From Rossellomorea aquimaris (GTDB lineage: Bacteria; Bacillota; Bacilli; Bacillales; Bacillaceae_B), in contig NZ_CP141595.1 of the NCBI RefSeq assembly GCF_035590735.1, positions 4,437,001-4,501,000 of the forward strand: a DNA stretch of 64,000 nucleotides, in the 5' to 3' direction. The notes under the pieces are model-generated. The model was given only the letters and a program-made list of their open reading frames with translations, was not told the origin of the DNA and did no database searches. How positions within the stretch are numbered: the stretch's first letter is position 1; the number at the start of each line of letters is the position of its first letter. A program made the translations under genes and the position numbers. This document shows, piece by piece, positions 1 to 9,565 of this stretch.

Positions 1-1803
1 CCGATCCAAGTAAGAGTAATATTGTAGAAGATCCATAAGTTTATAGTTATTAATCCCGCGAGAAAAATAGCCATATAAAGTGTTTCTTCTATTTTCAGAT
101 AAAGCGGATGAGTTCAGGATGGAACTCTCTTTATCCTCGATTTCGGCAACGATATTGGAAATATTGTCAGAGAACATCTCCAGTTGGTTTATCAGAGCTT
201 CATTCGTCTCAGTTAATGTCGTTACCTGATCTTTAAGTTCTTGGTTTTCGGTTGTAAGAGTTTCAATTTGCTTGGTCAATTCATCGATTTTATCAATTAA
301 TGTCTGGTTATCTTCAAGAAGTCTTGTTACTTCTCCCAACAGTCTATCCACTTCAGCCTGAAGTGGGTTTTCTGAGCTATCATTTTTCCCTTGCAGCTGC
401 GTTCGAACATTTATGATGCGATCATTGATTGTTTGAATATTGGTTACAGCTGCCGTAATTGCTTCAGGTGTTGGTTCTGTTAAATTAGTCAGTGTCTCTT
501 TCAACGCATCGATTTCTGTAGAAATAGCTGTCAGCTCAGTTATTTCCGGATCTAAATTCGGTGGTGCCGGAGGAGGATCACTTGGTTCCCCCGGCTCGGG
601 CTCACCTTCCTGGGAGGAAATGACGACCTGTTGAAGGCCAGGTTCCTCTCCGTCTTTAGGTGGCTCAGGAATCTCAGGAGGAGCAGGTGGATTGAAGATC
701 TCCCCATCTCCTTCAGCCAGCCTATTGTTAAGTTCAAAAATACTTCCTTGCAGGTTATTTAACGTCGTAGTGTCCTGTAATTGCTGATAGAAATTCAACA
801 CTCTTTCCTGAAAGGAATAGAAGTCTTCTACTTGTCTCCCCACTTCCTCAAACCTGCGCTGCTGTAAGTCCGTAAATACCTCTTGATTAGTATCCATATT
901 GCTATTCAACTGAGTCAAACCTGCCGTTAAGGCATCACTTTGTTCCGAGAATAGTGATTTGGATTTTAAGTAACGCGGCTGCTGGTTTTCAGTTGATTCA
1001 TTGATCATCTGTACGGATTGAGCTTGTATATCGGCGAGTAATTGCTTTTGATTATCCTGATATTCTCTATACTGATTGACATATTCAACAAAACTGGAAA
1101 GGCTTTGTTCAAAGGATTCCAGCGTGTTTTGCTGCTGCGGAGCCCGGCTATCTGCCTGCTGAATCGAATTTTGCAGATTAGATAGCATCGACGTCTGTTG
1201 TTGAATTTGGCCGGCCAGATCTTTTGAGCTAGGTTTGTAGAATGATAACATCGTTTCCTGGAAAGCCTGCTCTTTTTGTAAAATTTCATCAAATTCAGCA
1301 CGAATATTTTCCATATCTGCTGATACGTAATTCCAATAAAGAGAGGACATCTTATGATTGACCCTTTTTGTGGCCTTTTCAATTTCCAAAAGGACCTTTT
1401 CCTTGTTTACAGCATTTAGTTGCGCTTGAACTTTATAATTAAGATTTGTTTTCTCTGGTCTTTCTTCATCATACGTCATGACTTTGTCAGAGAAGTCTGA
1501 AGGAATATAGACAACGGCATCATATTTAGAACTCTGAAGACCGTTTTCACCGGCACTTCTGCCTACAACCGTCCACTCAAATGTTGATTGATCTTCAAGT
1601 ATCGACGTCACGTCTCCCCCAAATGCCAAAGGCTCACCATCCACTTCTGTTCCTGCGTCTTCATTTACAATGGCAATGGCCTGAGTAGCGTTTTCTTTCA
1701 CTTTCAGAGGATTTTCACCGACTGAACGGAAGAATAGAAGAGGAGTGGCAAGAATCATCATGACCGCTAATATAAGTTTAAATAGACTTACTTTCTCTGT
1801 CAT
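1..1803 (-). CDS. yueB: T7SS membrane protein EsaA/YueB, partial (3' end outside window)
   Basis: Reading down from an ATG at 1803-1801 the minus strand stays open to the window edge, about 600 codons. The product starts MTEKVSLFKLILAV with one N-terminal membrane segment, followed by a long Gln/Glu-rich, coiled-coil-like extracellular region and a Pro/Glu-rich stretch near 550-700. This architecture and its place directly after EssC fit EsaA/YueB, the large membrane component of Firmicute ESX secretion (in B. subtilis also the SPP1 phage receptor). The ATG overlaps the EssC stop codon as ATGA, implying translational coupling. The C-terminal membrane segments expected for the family lie outside the window. 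Identity rests on position and topology rather than on a specific motif. Confidence 0.85.
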   Translation of the reverse strand, partial: MTEKVSLFKLILAVMMILATPLLFFRSVGENPLKVKENATQAIAIVNEDAGTEVDGEPLAFGGDVTSILEDQSTFEWTVVGRSAGENGLQSSKYDAVVYIPSDFSDKVMTYDEERPEKTNLNYKVQAQLNAVNKEKVLLEIEKATKRVNHKMSSLYWNYVSADMENIRAEFDEILQKEQAFQETMLSFYKPSSKDLAGQIQQQTSMLSNLQNSIQQADSRAPQQQNTLESFEQSLSSFVEYVNQYREYQDNQKQLLADIQAQSVQMINESTENQQPRYLKSKSLFSEQSDALTAGLTQLNSNMDTNQEVFTDLQQRRFEEVGRQVEDFYSFQERVLNFYQQLQDTTTLNNLQGSIFELNNRLAEGDGEIFNPPAPPEIPEPPKDGEEPGLQQVVISSQEGEPEPGEPSDPPPAPPNLDPEITELTAISTEIDALKETLTNLTEPTPEAITAAVTNIQTINDRIINVRTQLQGKNDSSENPLQAEVDRLLGEVTRLLEDNQTLIDKIDELTKQIETLTTENQELKDQVTTLTETNEALINQLEMFSDNISNIVAEIEDKESSILNSSALSENRRNTLYGYFSRGINNYKLMDLLQYYSYLDR

Positions 1804-4800
1804 GCGTGTACTTTCCTTTCCGTTACCATAAGTGGTATTTGAATTTTTGTTTCTTTACCGTTTTCTACATAATAACCAAACCCTGGTTGGATTTCTGGTT
1901 CTCTACGATCATAGCTGAGCGTGAACAAGGTTTGTTCAGATTTCTTCATTAGCACAAGAGCTTGTCGAATCTGCTTCAGTTCAACTGTTAAAACATCATA
2001 ACCCTTAGTTAATTCACTATTGTTTCCGGAAACAATCACGCAAAAGCCTAGATGGCTATAATTTTTCATGCATTTAACGATTCTGTCTTGAAGCATTGGA
2101 TCCAGATTTTGTAGAAACCTTGCATAGCCATCGACAATTAACATAACAGGAGAGAATGATGGAAGGGGACTCCCCTTTTGAATAGATAAATTATATTGCT
2201 CTTCTCTAATACTAAACACTTCTTCCACCCGGTTAAGCCACATTGCGATATGGTCTTTGTTCTCCATGTAGACCACTTTTTCTTCCTTCATCAAATTCGA
2301 TAATCCCCTGTCAATGGAATCGAATATCGCTATATGTTCACTATCCTGCAATAAAGCTGTATTGGCTAAAACCTTCAGGACGTTCGTTTTTCCTTTTTGA
2401 GCTTGTCCCAATACCAGGCAGTGCTTCGTCTTCTTGAAGTTTACATACACCGGCTTAACTAATTCTTCGTCTAAGCCGACCGGTAGCAGTCCTTCTTTCC
2501 TGCCTGAATCTGTATACTGGGTAAAGTTGACCATCGTCAACTCTGTCGGAAGCATAGGCACCGGGTCCGGTGACATTAATCCCTTATACTTTTCTTTCAA
2601 CAACTGAATTTCCTCTTTTAAAAGGTTCATCTGCTCATAATCGTTCTTGCCTTCTGTTGGAAGGAATACTTGAGAAAAGAAAGCAGTATCTTTCTTAACA
2701 ATCGCTCTACCTGGAATAGCTTCCGGGGTAAAAGGCAATCGTCCCAGCATTGTGTATGCCTCTGAGCTATCCATTAAATAGTGGACGATTTTTGTTTTTA
2801 GGTTATTCATTAAAGATTGTCGGACAGAATTAACTCGAGTTGCTGTAAAGTACATGTACACTCCCAATGACTGTCCATCCCTTGCAAATTGATTAATTTG
2901 CGTTTCAAGTTCTTGCATCTCTTCTTTAACCAGATCAAAATTGTCGATGGTTACAAATACGAGAGAAAGTTTTTCATCACTGATCATGTTATACATCTTT
3001 ATTGAACTTACTTCTTTCTTTTGGAAAAGCTGTTTTCTGCGAGCTAATTCATCCTCCAAGATACCAATGAATTTCTCGATTTTTCTTTCTTCATCGATGA
3101 GGAAATAGTCTGCAGTATGTGGCAGCTGCTTTAAAGGCAGTAGGCCACCATTCCCAAAGTCGAGTAGATAATAATGAATTTCCTCGGGTGTGTACTGAGT
3201 GGCCATACCCATCAATAAGGTAATCAGCGTCTGGGTCTTGCCATATCCTGAAGAACCAAAGACGCCGACATTCCCGTCCTCAATCACCTCATAATGGTAC
3301 GGGGTCTGGCTCTGTTTCTCAGGTTCATCAATCATAGAAAGTAAGATCTTATTCACCTCTCTCTGGGCAAATGATGTACGGTACAACCGATTAGACAGAG
3401 GAGGGAGCCATGGACTTGAAAGCTTCTTCACATTCATTTGTTCCCGTAACGCCTCAATTCGATCGACAACCGCGTCAATTTCACTGATCAATTCCTTCTG
3501 ATTGCTTGGATTAGTCGATACTTCCGATAAAGGAATCAACCCTAAATCCGTGACAATCGCAACTTCATCCTCTGATTCAAAGGATTCCTCCTGGTAAGGA
3601 GCTCCACTCCAGGCCGATTGAAACAGGTCATACACCTCATTATTTCCCACCTGTAAATATCCTCTTCCTGTTACAGTCAACGAGGCTGCATCCCCATTTT
3701 TAAGGATTTCACGACTATCCTCCGTATTCTGAACTTTCAGAGCGACACGGAAACGGGCATTACTCCATATCTGATTATCAATGACGCCTCCAGGCTTCTG
3801 AGTTGCCAGGATAAGATGAACTCCCAGGCTACGACCGATACGGGCTGCACTTACAAGTTCTTTAATGAATTCGGGCTCTTCACTCTTAAGTTCAGCAAAT
3901 TCATCTGATATTAAGAATAAATGCGGAAGAGGCTCTTCCGTTTTGCCTTGCTTGTAAAGGCGGGTGTAATCGTTTATATGATTCACTTCGTAACGATCGA
4001 ATAAGCGCTGTCTACGCTTCAGCTCACTCTTAATGGAAGCCAGGGCTCTCGTACTGAAGTTCTTGCTTCCTTCAATATTCGTTATCGTTCCTAATAAATG
4101 CGGGATACTCTTAAATGGCTGAGCCATTCCTCCACCCTTGTAGTCAATTAATAAGAAGGCTACTTCATGAGGATGGAAATGAACCGCTAAAGAAAGAATG
4201 TACGTCTGTAGAAATTCACTCTTCCCTGAACCGGTTGTTCCTGCCAGTAAACCATGGGGTCCATGAGCCTTTTCATGCAAATTAAGTTCTACAATATCTT
4301 CCTTTCCTTTCAAACCAACGGGAACAGCTAACGATTTAGCTGATTCTCTGGATAGCCAGTTCTCTTGAATGGGAAGCTGATCAACATCCCTCACTCGAAG
4401 CATGTCCAGAAAGGAAACACTTGAAGGGATGGAGTTTGTCATGCCGATTTGATGATTTAGCGTCTTCAAGGTTCTTGCATACTGCTCATTGCCTTCATGC
4501 CTATATTCATCCATTTGGAATGGGATCTTAACCGCCTTTTTATTCTGAATCAGTATGTCCCCTTGCTTGTCATTGATATAACGTACAAGGGTGTGAATAT
4601 TATCAGACAAGCTCTCTTTCGCTTCTGCAGCGAAAATAACGGACATCCCCAAATGAGAATACTCACCTTCGAGGTACTGCAGAATCACATGGTCGGAAAT
4701 TAACTGATGGTTCGTGATGATAAAAACGTAATGTGGTGAAAAACGAACTTTATCCGAGTCCTCTTCAATATCTCTTTCCCGAAGGACCTCGTAAATGGAA

Positions 4801-6266
4801 GAAAGGATTTGATCCCTGGTTTTCTCGTTGTAAATGAATCCTTTAGCAAATGACTGAGGTAATTGAAAGTGTGGCAACCACTTCATCCACTCCCAGTCTT
4901 TATACTCTTCCTCATGAAAAATATAGACGAATCTCACATCATGGTAACTATGAAAGAAAGCCATTTGCCCGATTAGCTGGTGAATCTCATTTTTATAGAC
5001 GGATTCCTTACCGATCAAACCAATGGCCCCTTTATGAAGGTCAGCCGTTACAGGTAATTGATCAATCTCACGATAGACCATTTCTAACTTTTGGGACTCC
5101 TCTAATAATTCATCCATTTCACGGTTTGACATATCGGAGGAATTCACTGAAATACTGTAGCTTGCAGGTACTTTTCCACTTCCTAATTTAAACTGAAGGA
5201 AGTCCGGACTTTCAGGAGTCCTTTCCCAAAGACGATCGGAAAGCTGCTCTGTAAGATACTTCATTCTTTCAAAAGAAGGAAAGTGAAATTGCAGAACATC
5301 TGACTGTTTTTCTGCAAGCTCCTGAAGTTCTTTTCTCTTGCTCTCTAAATAATGAGTATAGATACGCTTCCTTCGTTCCTTGGATTTCTTTCTATTGCTC
5401 TTATCTTTAAAAAATTGAACGGTGGATGTCACTAAAGTGGTGGTAAACATCACCATTGAGATAATAATGAAAATTCCACGTGGAATCACGAGCGCTACAA
5501 TGGCCATGACGATTAACATCATCAATGGGGGAAGAATAATCAACCATAAACTGCGATTTGTATCGCTCGATTCCTGACTCGGAAATGACAATTGAACCTT
5601 TTCATCAGGCAGGTCATAAATCATTCGTGGCGTTCGGCGATAATGAGGGTACTTCTTCTGCATTTCTGATGTGGGACGTATCGATTCAATTAATTCAGTT
5701 TGATATTCATCAATACTATGTATCTCGATTAAATCATCTTCTAATAGGGTAATAGTTAAGAATGGAGAAAATAAAATGTCTCCAACCTTAAGCTTTTGTT
5801 TCCCTGTCACCAGGTGTCCGTTTAGATAAAGCGAAGAAGCCTCTTCAGCATCCATTACCCAGTCATCATCGTCATTTTTATACCAATAACAAGTTTGAAT
5901 GGAATCCTTCTTCTTATAATAAATAGTAGCATCCGATTGTTCAGTCGATATACTGATTTCTTCTTTATGGCCAACATAATAGATTTGAGAGTTTATTGGA
6001 AAAGGCGTGACCATCATGTGAAATTCCTTATCACCTGCAAGCAAGGATTGTTTGCGGCCTGGTTCTAGAACCCTTACTTCTTCCCCGTCTTGATATAGCT
6101 TGAAAGCATCGCCGGAATACTCTACTAGAATGGACTTAACAGACGAAGGCAACGACAAAATCGTGATTGTATCTTCTAATCGTGGACCTAAAGTGATTTT
6201 TTTCTTTTCATTCTCAATCATAATCGACTGATAGTAGTGATCGTGAAAAATCCACAGGGCATACAT
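1800..6266 (-). CDS. essC: T7SS ATPase EssC/YukBA
   Basis: This 1488-residue protein is the FtsK/SpoIIIE-type motor of type VII secretion. It has N-terminal FHA-like domains (about 1-190), a tandem membrane-segment pair (about 240-285) and three P-loop domains. The Walker A motifs are GTTGSGKSEF near residue 675, GSSGYGKTQT near 1003 and GQAQKGKTNV near 1285. The length matches EssC (about 1480 residues), and only the first domain shows an LLIDYKGGG-type Walker B. The ATG at 6266 follows a purine-rich GGGTGA site. It lies in the order esxA-esaB-essB-essC-esaA and overlaps esaA by 4 bp. Substrates probably include EsxA and the LXG protein encoded at 17-18.5 kb (inference). Confidence 0.97.
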   Translation of the reverse strand: MYALWIFHDHYYQSIMIENEKKKITLGPRLEDTITILSLPSSVKSILVEYSGDAFKLYQDGEEVRVLEPGRKQSLLAGDKEFHMMVTPFPINSQIYYVGHKEEISISTEQSDATIYYKKKDSIQTCYWYKNDDDDWVMDAEEASSLYLNGHLVTGKQKLKVGDILFSPFLTITLLEDDLIEIHSIDEYQTELIESIRPTSEMQKKYPHYRRTPRMIYDLPDEKVQLSFPSQESSDTNRSLWLIILPPLMMLIVMAIVALVIPRGIFIIISMVMFTTTLVTSTVQFFKDKSNRKKSKERRKRIYTHYLESKRKELQELAEKQSDVLQFHFPSFERMKYLTEQLSDRLWERTPESPDFLQFKLGSGKVPASYSISVNSSDMSNREMDELLEESQKLEMVYREIDQLPVTADLHKGAIGLIGKESVYKNEIHQLIGQMAFFHSYHDVRFVYIFHEEEYKDWEWMKWLPHFQLPQSFAKGFIYNEKTRDQILSSIYEVLRERDIEEDSDKVRFSPHYVFIITNHQLISDHVILQYLEGEYSHLGMSVIFAAEAKESLSDNIHTLVRYINDKQGDILIQNKKAVKIPFQMDEYRHEGNEQYARTLKTLNHQIGMTNSIPSSVSFLDMLRVRDVDQLPIQENWLSRESAKSLAVPVGLKGKEDIVELNLHEKAHGPHGLLAGTTGSGKSEFLQTYILSLAVHFHPHEVAFLLIDYKGGGMAQPFKSIPHLLGTITNIEGSKNFSTRALASIKSELKRRQRLFDRYEVNHINDYTRLYKQGKTEEPLPHLFLISDEFAELKSEEPEFIKELVSAARIGRSLGVHLILATQKPGGVIDNQIWSNARFRVALKVQNTEDSREILKNGDAASLTVTGRGYLQVGNNEVYDLFQSAWSGAPYQEESFESEDEVAIVTDLGLIPLSEVSTNPSNQKELISEIDAVVDRIEALREQMNVKKLSSPWLPPLSNRLYRTSFAQREVNKILLSMIDEPEKQSQTPYHYEVIEDGNVGVFGSSGYGKTQTLITLLMGMATQYTPEEIHYYLLDFGNGGLLPLKQLPHTADYFLIDEERKIEKFIGILEDELARRKQLFQKKEVSSIKMYNMISDEKLSLVFVTIDNFDLVKEEMQELETQINQFARDGQSLGVYMYFTATRVNSVRQSLMNNLKTKIVHYLMDSSEAYTMLGRLPFTPEAIPGRAIVKKDTAFFSQVFLPTEGKNDYEQMNLLKEEIQLLKEKYKGLMSPDPVPMLPTELTMVNFTQYTDSGRKEGLLPVGLDEELVKPVYVNFKKTKHCLVLGQAQKGKTNVLKVLANTALLQDSEHIAIFDSIDRGLSNLMKEEKVVYMENKDHIAMWLNRVEEVFSIREEQYNLSIQKGSPLPSFSPVMLIVDGYARFLQNLDPMLQDRIVKCMKNYSHLGFCVIVSGNNSELTKGYDVLTVELKQIRQALVLMKKSEQTLFTLSYDRREPEIQPGFGYYVENGKETKIQIPLMVTERKVHA

Positions 6267-6282
6267 ATGCTCACCCCCCCAG

Positions 6283-7596
6283 TTAGTTTGTTAGTAAGGA
6301 TTCTTTCTTATCATCAGCTTCAGCTGGAGGCGTGGAATTCTCTCCATCAGTATCCGCCGGTTTTTGTTCAGTTGTCTTTTTCTCTTCAGTCTGTTGCGGT
6401 TCTTCCGTTGTTTCCGCTGGCTGTGATTGTTGCTCTTCTTCCAGAGCTTTCATTTCTTCTTCGTATTCAGCTATTTCACTTTCAATCTCATCTAATTCCT
6501 GCTGTCTTTCCTCGCTATCAAGATCTCCGTCTGCCTTGACTTGCTCACGGTACTTAAGAAGTCCAAACAAAATTAAATCCCGGTCTTCTAAGAACCTTGC
6601 TGTTTCCAATGCTTCCTTAGCCTTTCCTCTTCCAATATTAATCCAGTACTCATAATAAAGAGGGTCCGATTGTAGAGAGACGGTGTTACGTACATTCTCT
6701 TTTTGGTCTTCAGTTAATGATTCGTTAATAATATAGGAGAGTGCGAGTTGATATTGAGTGACCTTCGGGATTTCATCGATCTCATAAGGCTGAAGTTCTG
6801 TTACAACATCACTATACTTATTAAGGAGGAAACTCTCTTGGGCCGCTACAACCCTTTCCTGCTTTGGAAACATAAAGAAAAGAGAATAAATTGAATAAAT
6901 AAGTGCTGGTATCAAGAGTAATGACAGTCCCAGCAGTACATACCGGTTTAGTTTCCACTTTTTCTTACTAACAGTCATGAGGAGGGAATCAGACTTTTTG
7001 GCTTTTTTTATAAAGTGGTTTATTACTTCCCCGACACCGTCAATGCTTTCCGCTTCTAAAATATCTTTAGTCAGTGGCGACAATTTTAACGTCTCACTGA
7101 ACTTAATGTAATCATCAAATGTATGTTGCCGATCCACAATAGCTGCGACCGTGGCTTTTGTCTCCTTTAATAACAGATCCGCATCTTTTTCGTATGGGGG
7201 CAAACTCTCCTTTACACCATAATGGATAAAATGTGGAGTCAGTCCTTGATCAAACACAATATTGTCTGGGCAAATAATGAGATGCAGGCGTGACAAGGTA
7301 TGATTACGTACGTTTTGTACCAGTTGATAAGCAGACATCAACCGTTCCTTCTCATTCGCCTTTAATTGGGGATAAAAAGAGAAGGAGTCAGGGATGGTAT
7401 TCACGATGCATAATTCATCATTCTCCATCGTGATTTCTTTTTGTATGGCCGGATTAATGTTCTTCAGAAAGTGAATTTCCGCTATTTCGTCCAACTTGAT
7501 CTTTTCTTTTTGAAAGATCAAAGTCATCTTATTATCTTTTCTATGTACAACGGCTTCCAGCTTTTCTTGTAGGTACGATCCACTTTTTTGTGACAT
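6283..7596 (-). CDS. essB: T7SS protein EssB/YukC
   Basis: This 437-residue membrane protein fits EssB/YukC. It has an N-terminal cytoplasmic pseudokinase-like domain (about 1-215), one membrane segment near 217-240 (YVLLGLSLLLIPALIYSIYS) and an extracytoplasmic helical domain. The tail after about residue 370 is very rich in Glu, Gln and Lys and low in complexity. EssB bridges the small cytoplasmic EsaB and the EssC/EsaA membrane complex. The gene sits 16 bp upstream of essC and 14 bp downstream of esaB on the same strand, so it is almost certainly in one operon. Assignment is by order, topology and length. Confidence 0.93.
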   Translation of the reverse strand: MSQKSGSYLQEKLEAVVHRKDNKMTLIFQKEKIKLDEIAEIHFLKNINPAIQKEITMENDELCIVNTIPDSFSFYPQLKANEKERLMSAYQLVQNVRNHTLSRLHLIICPDNIVFDQGLTPHFIHYGVKESLPPYEKDADLLLKETKATVAAIVDRQHTFDDYIKFSETLKLSPLTKDILEAESIDGVGEVINHFIKKAKKSDSLLMTVSKKKWKLNRYVLLGLSLLLIPALIYSIYSLFFMFPKQERVVAAQESFLLNKYSDVVTELQPYEIDEIPKVTQYQLALSYIINESLTEDQKENVRNTVSLQSDPLYYEYWINIGRGKAKEALETARFLEDRDLILFGLLKYREQVKADGDLDSEERQQELDEIESEIAEYEEEMKALEEEQQSQPAETTEEPQQTEEKKTTEQKPADTDGENSTPPAEADDKKESLLTN

Positions 7597-7610
7597 TCTA
7601 TTGGTCTCCT

Positions 7611-7850
7611 TTATAAAATTTCAATTCGATCTCCAGAATGAATTCCTGCATCAATCAACCGTGTGTTACCAGGAATCACTTCTCTTTTATTCACAATCCG
7701 AATCCAATAGCCTTCTCTAGGTTCAGCTGTAAGCTTCTGAGACTGCCACACAAGATCAACCAATTTTTTTACAGTATGATAGTTTGATAATCTAAGATCA
7801 AAGCACTTCTCGTCATATCGCTCTAAGTCAATGGTGATTTCAATATACAT
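7611..7850 (-). CDS. yukD: T7SS ubiquitin-like protein EsaB/YukD
   Basis: This small cytoplasmic protein has the beta-grasp (ubiquitin-like) character of YukD/EsaB. The frame can extend to a GTG at 7883, but the ATG at 7850 has a GAGGTG site 8 bases upstream and gives 79 residues, the usual length of YukD; I chose that start. It begins MYIEITIDLERYDEKCFDLR and ends in GDRIEIL. The gene lies between esxA and essB. The spacer upstream of it contains a strong stem-loop at 7871-7903, which may separate expression of esxA from the rest of the operon. Confidence 0.92.
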   Translation of the reverse strand: MYIEITIDLERYDEKCFDLRLSNYHTVKKLVDLVWQSQKLTAEPREGYWIRIVNKREVIPGNTRLIDAGIHSGDRIEIL

Positions 7851-7870
7851 GTCCGCGTTCACCTCATAAG

Positions 7871-7903
7871 GAAGGAGCGCCACATAATGATAAGCGCTCC
7901 TTC
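7871..7903 (-). promoter_or_regulatory. Stem-loop between esxA and yukD
   Basis: The arms 7871-7880 (gaaggagcgc) and 7894-7903 (gcgctccttc) form a perfect 10-bp stem with a 13-base loop. On the minus strand the stem is not followed by a U-run, so it is not a classic terminator. It lies between the first gene (esxA) and the second (yukD), where partial termination or mRNA protection could raise EsxA above the machine components. That role is inferred. Confidence 0.6.
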
Positions 7904-7927
7904 ATGTTTAAAATGGTTGGGATAAAC

Positions 7928-8221
7928 TTATCCGCGAATTTGATTGGCAATTTGAGCATCTGCATCTTCAAGAGACTTAGCAGTGCTAGTCAATTGCATT
8001 GAGATGTCTTCAAGCAGTTGCTGCATTTGCAGGAATGAAGGGCGCAAAGTTTGATATTGCTCTCCAAACGCGCGGCTTGATTCACCTTCCCACATACCTT
8101 CAAGCTCAGAAATCATATTATCCAGGCGTGAAATCTGCTCTCCTACTTGGCTGCTTTCACTTGTGTATCGGTTCGACATACTAATCAATTCTGCTGGGGT
8201 AACACGAATAATTCCTGACAT
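7928..8221 (-). CDS. yukE: WXG100 protein EsxA/YukE
   Basis: This 97-residue helical hairpin protein has the WXG motif in SELEGMWEGESS near residues 39-50, the hallmark of WXG100 secreted effectors. It also has the usual heptad-like flanking helices and a short C-terminal tail. EsxA/YukE is the first-exported substrate of the ESX/Yuk machine and forms dimers. It is the first gene of the five-gene T7SS operon. A terminator-like stem-loop sits 25 bp after its stop. The upstream region (8222-8500) would hold the operon promoter, but I cannot single out one. Confidence 0.97.
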   Translation of the reverse strand: MSGIIRVTPAELISMSNRYTSESSQVGEQISRLDNMISELEGMWEGESSRAFGEQYQTLRPSFLQMQQLLEDISMQLTSTAKSLEDADAQIANQIRG

Positions 8222-8759
8222 GTAATTCCTCTCCCTTAATTGAAATTGTTGGTGGTAATCATCTATATCAAATCAGAGTACCCAAATAAGAAACATGAAC
8301 CTTGTAAACTATGTAACTCGTTTTCTTTCATCAAAACCCTTTTAATTACAATTGTTTCCACACTTCCAATATCATACTATTATAAACATACATATAAACA
8401 CAATTTTTACAGTGAAAAGGAAACTTTATAACTACAGGAATAATTACTTTCAGGTCATTTGGTATAAGAGCCGCTTGATGGAATTAGGAAAATAGTGCTA
8501 AAACATGGACTTAAGACTCTCCATTAATAACATTGATAGGTGGTTACATATTGAAGGATCCGACCCAATAGTTACAAGTACTTACTATATATCCTTATTT
8601 TTACTTTTATAAACCGATTATTTTTAAAAAATTTACTTTAGAAGGAATTTTTTAAAAGGTGCATTCGTTAACATAAAGAACCTTACTCCTTTATTCAATA
8701 GTAAGGCTCTTTGTGTAATGTATGATCTTAAAAAAATATCTGTTCATTTTTTTAATTTC
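8222..8759. other. Intergenic region upstream of the T7SS operon
   Basis: About 540 AT-rich bases separate esxA from the 3' end of the lipoprotein gene. Short open frames here have no ribosome binding site and look like chance. The stretch must hold the T7SS promoter near 8230-8400. The lipoprotein terminator lies near 8675-8712. I see nothing else. Confidence 0.5.
8675..8712 (-). terminator. Terminator after the lipoprotein gene
   Basis: The arms 8675-8686 (aaagaaccttac) and 8701-8712 (gtaaggctcttt) pair with a single mismatch around a 14-base loop. The hairpin lies about 50 bp past the stop of the minus-strand lipoprotein gene. Confidence 0.6.
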
Positions 8760-9389
8760 TTATAATTCCTCTACATTTTGTTTCGGTTCATTCAGGTCAT
8801 ACGTCACATCATACTTCTCTGCAAGAAGCTTCATGTCCGAATGATAAGCTTTCACCAGCTTGTAGTACTCTTCGATTTTGGCATTGGATTGATTAATCAA
8901 GCCTTCATCCTGATCTTCAATCGCCTTTTTTTCGAGAATGAGTGCATCGTAAAAGGTCTGAGTCGCCGTCACGATCCTGTCCGTCATTACCTCTAGCTCA
9001 GGAATCTCAGCCTCAATTCCCTTCGCTTCTTTCAAGGCTTTCTCGTAGGCTGGAATGGTGTTACTTGTCAGCTCATTGTAAACGGTTGGATCATCCGTAT
9101 AGTTGACGCCAGAAACCGATGCCAGTGACTGGAAGGCGACGACTTCATATTCTGCCACCTTATAGATATCCTCGTTGATGAATTGAAGGATAGCCTTTTG
9201 CTTATCGACATCTGTCACCTCTTCACTTTCCGAGCCATCATTCATTAGTTCTACTTTCTCATTATCATTCTTATTACTGACCGCCTCTTTGGACTCCACA
9301 TCCTTGCCCTTATTAATCGAAATCTGCACTTCCCCACATCCACTTAACAAAACCGCTGTTATCACTGATAACCCTAGAAGTTTCTTCAT
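8760..9389 (-). CDS. Putative lipoprotein, function unknown
   Basis: The 209-residue product has a clear lipoprotein signal: MKKLLGLSVITAVLLSGCGE, with lipobox LSGC and Cys18 as the lipidated residue. After an acidic Ser/Asn/Glu linker (about 25-60) it is helical, and it resembles a small four-helix outer-face protein. I do not recognise a named family. It is transcribed on its own, divergent from the BceR-like regulator and convergent with nothing nearby. A terminator-like hairpin follows. Its position between the T7SS operon and a peptide-sensing module suggests an envelope role, but that is only context. Confidence 0.8.
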   Translation of the reverse strand: MKKLLGLSVITAVLLSGCGEVQISINKGKDVESKEAVSNKNDNEKVELMNDGSESEEVTDVDKQKAILQFINEDIYKVAEYEVVAFQSLASVSGVNYTDDPTVYNELTSNTIPAYEKALKEAKGIEAEIPELEVMTDRIVTATQTFYDALILEKKAIEDQDEGLINQSNAKIEEYYKLVKAYHSDMKLLAEKYDVTYDLNEPKQNVEEL

Positions 9390-9565
9390 GATTTAATTCC
9401 TTTCTTATGCAATTTGGTATATTGCTTTTAGGAGTTAAATACCCATATTTTGTTAAAATAATCAAAATACTTCTAAATATATTAGTTCCTTTCTTCAGTC
9501 ATATGGCAAACCTATATAATTTCCTATACAATTTATGTAAACATCAAGATTGTGTGGTGACTAAA

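Noticed and set aside
440..737. Open frames on both strands near 0.4-0.7 kb
   Set aside because: They lie over the open minus-strand EsaA/YueB frame, are low-complexity shadows of its Pro/Glu-rich region and have no ribosome binding site.
1005..1382. 125-codon minus-strand frame inside EsaA
   Set aside because: Another frame of the same strand is the continuous EsaA/YueB protein; this one has no start signal.
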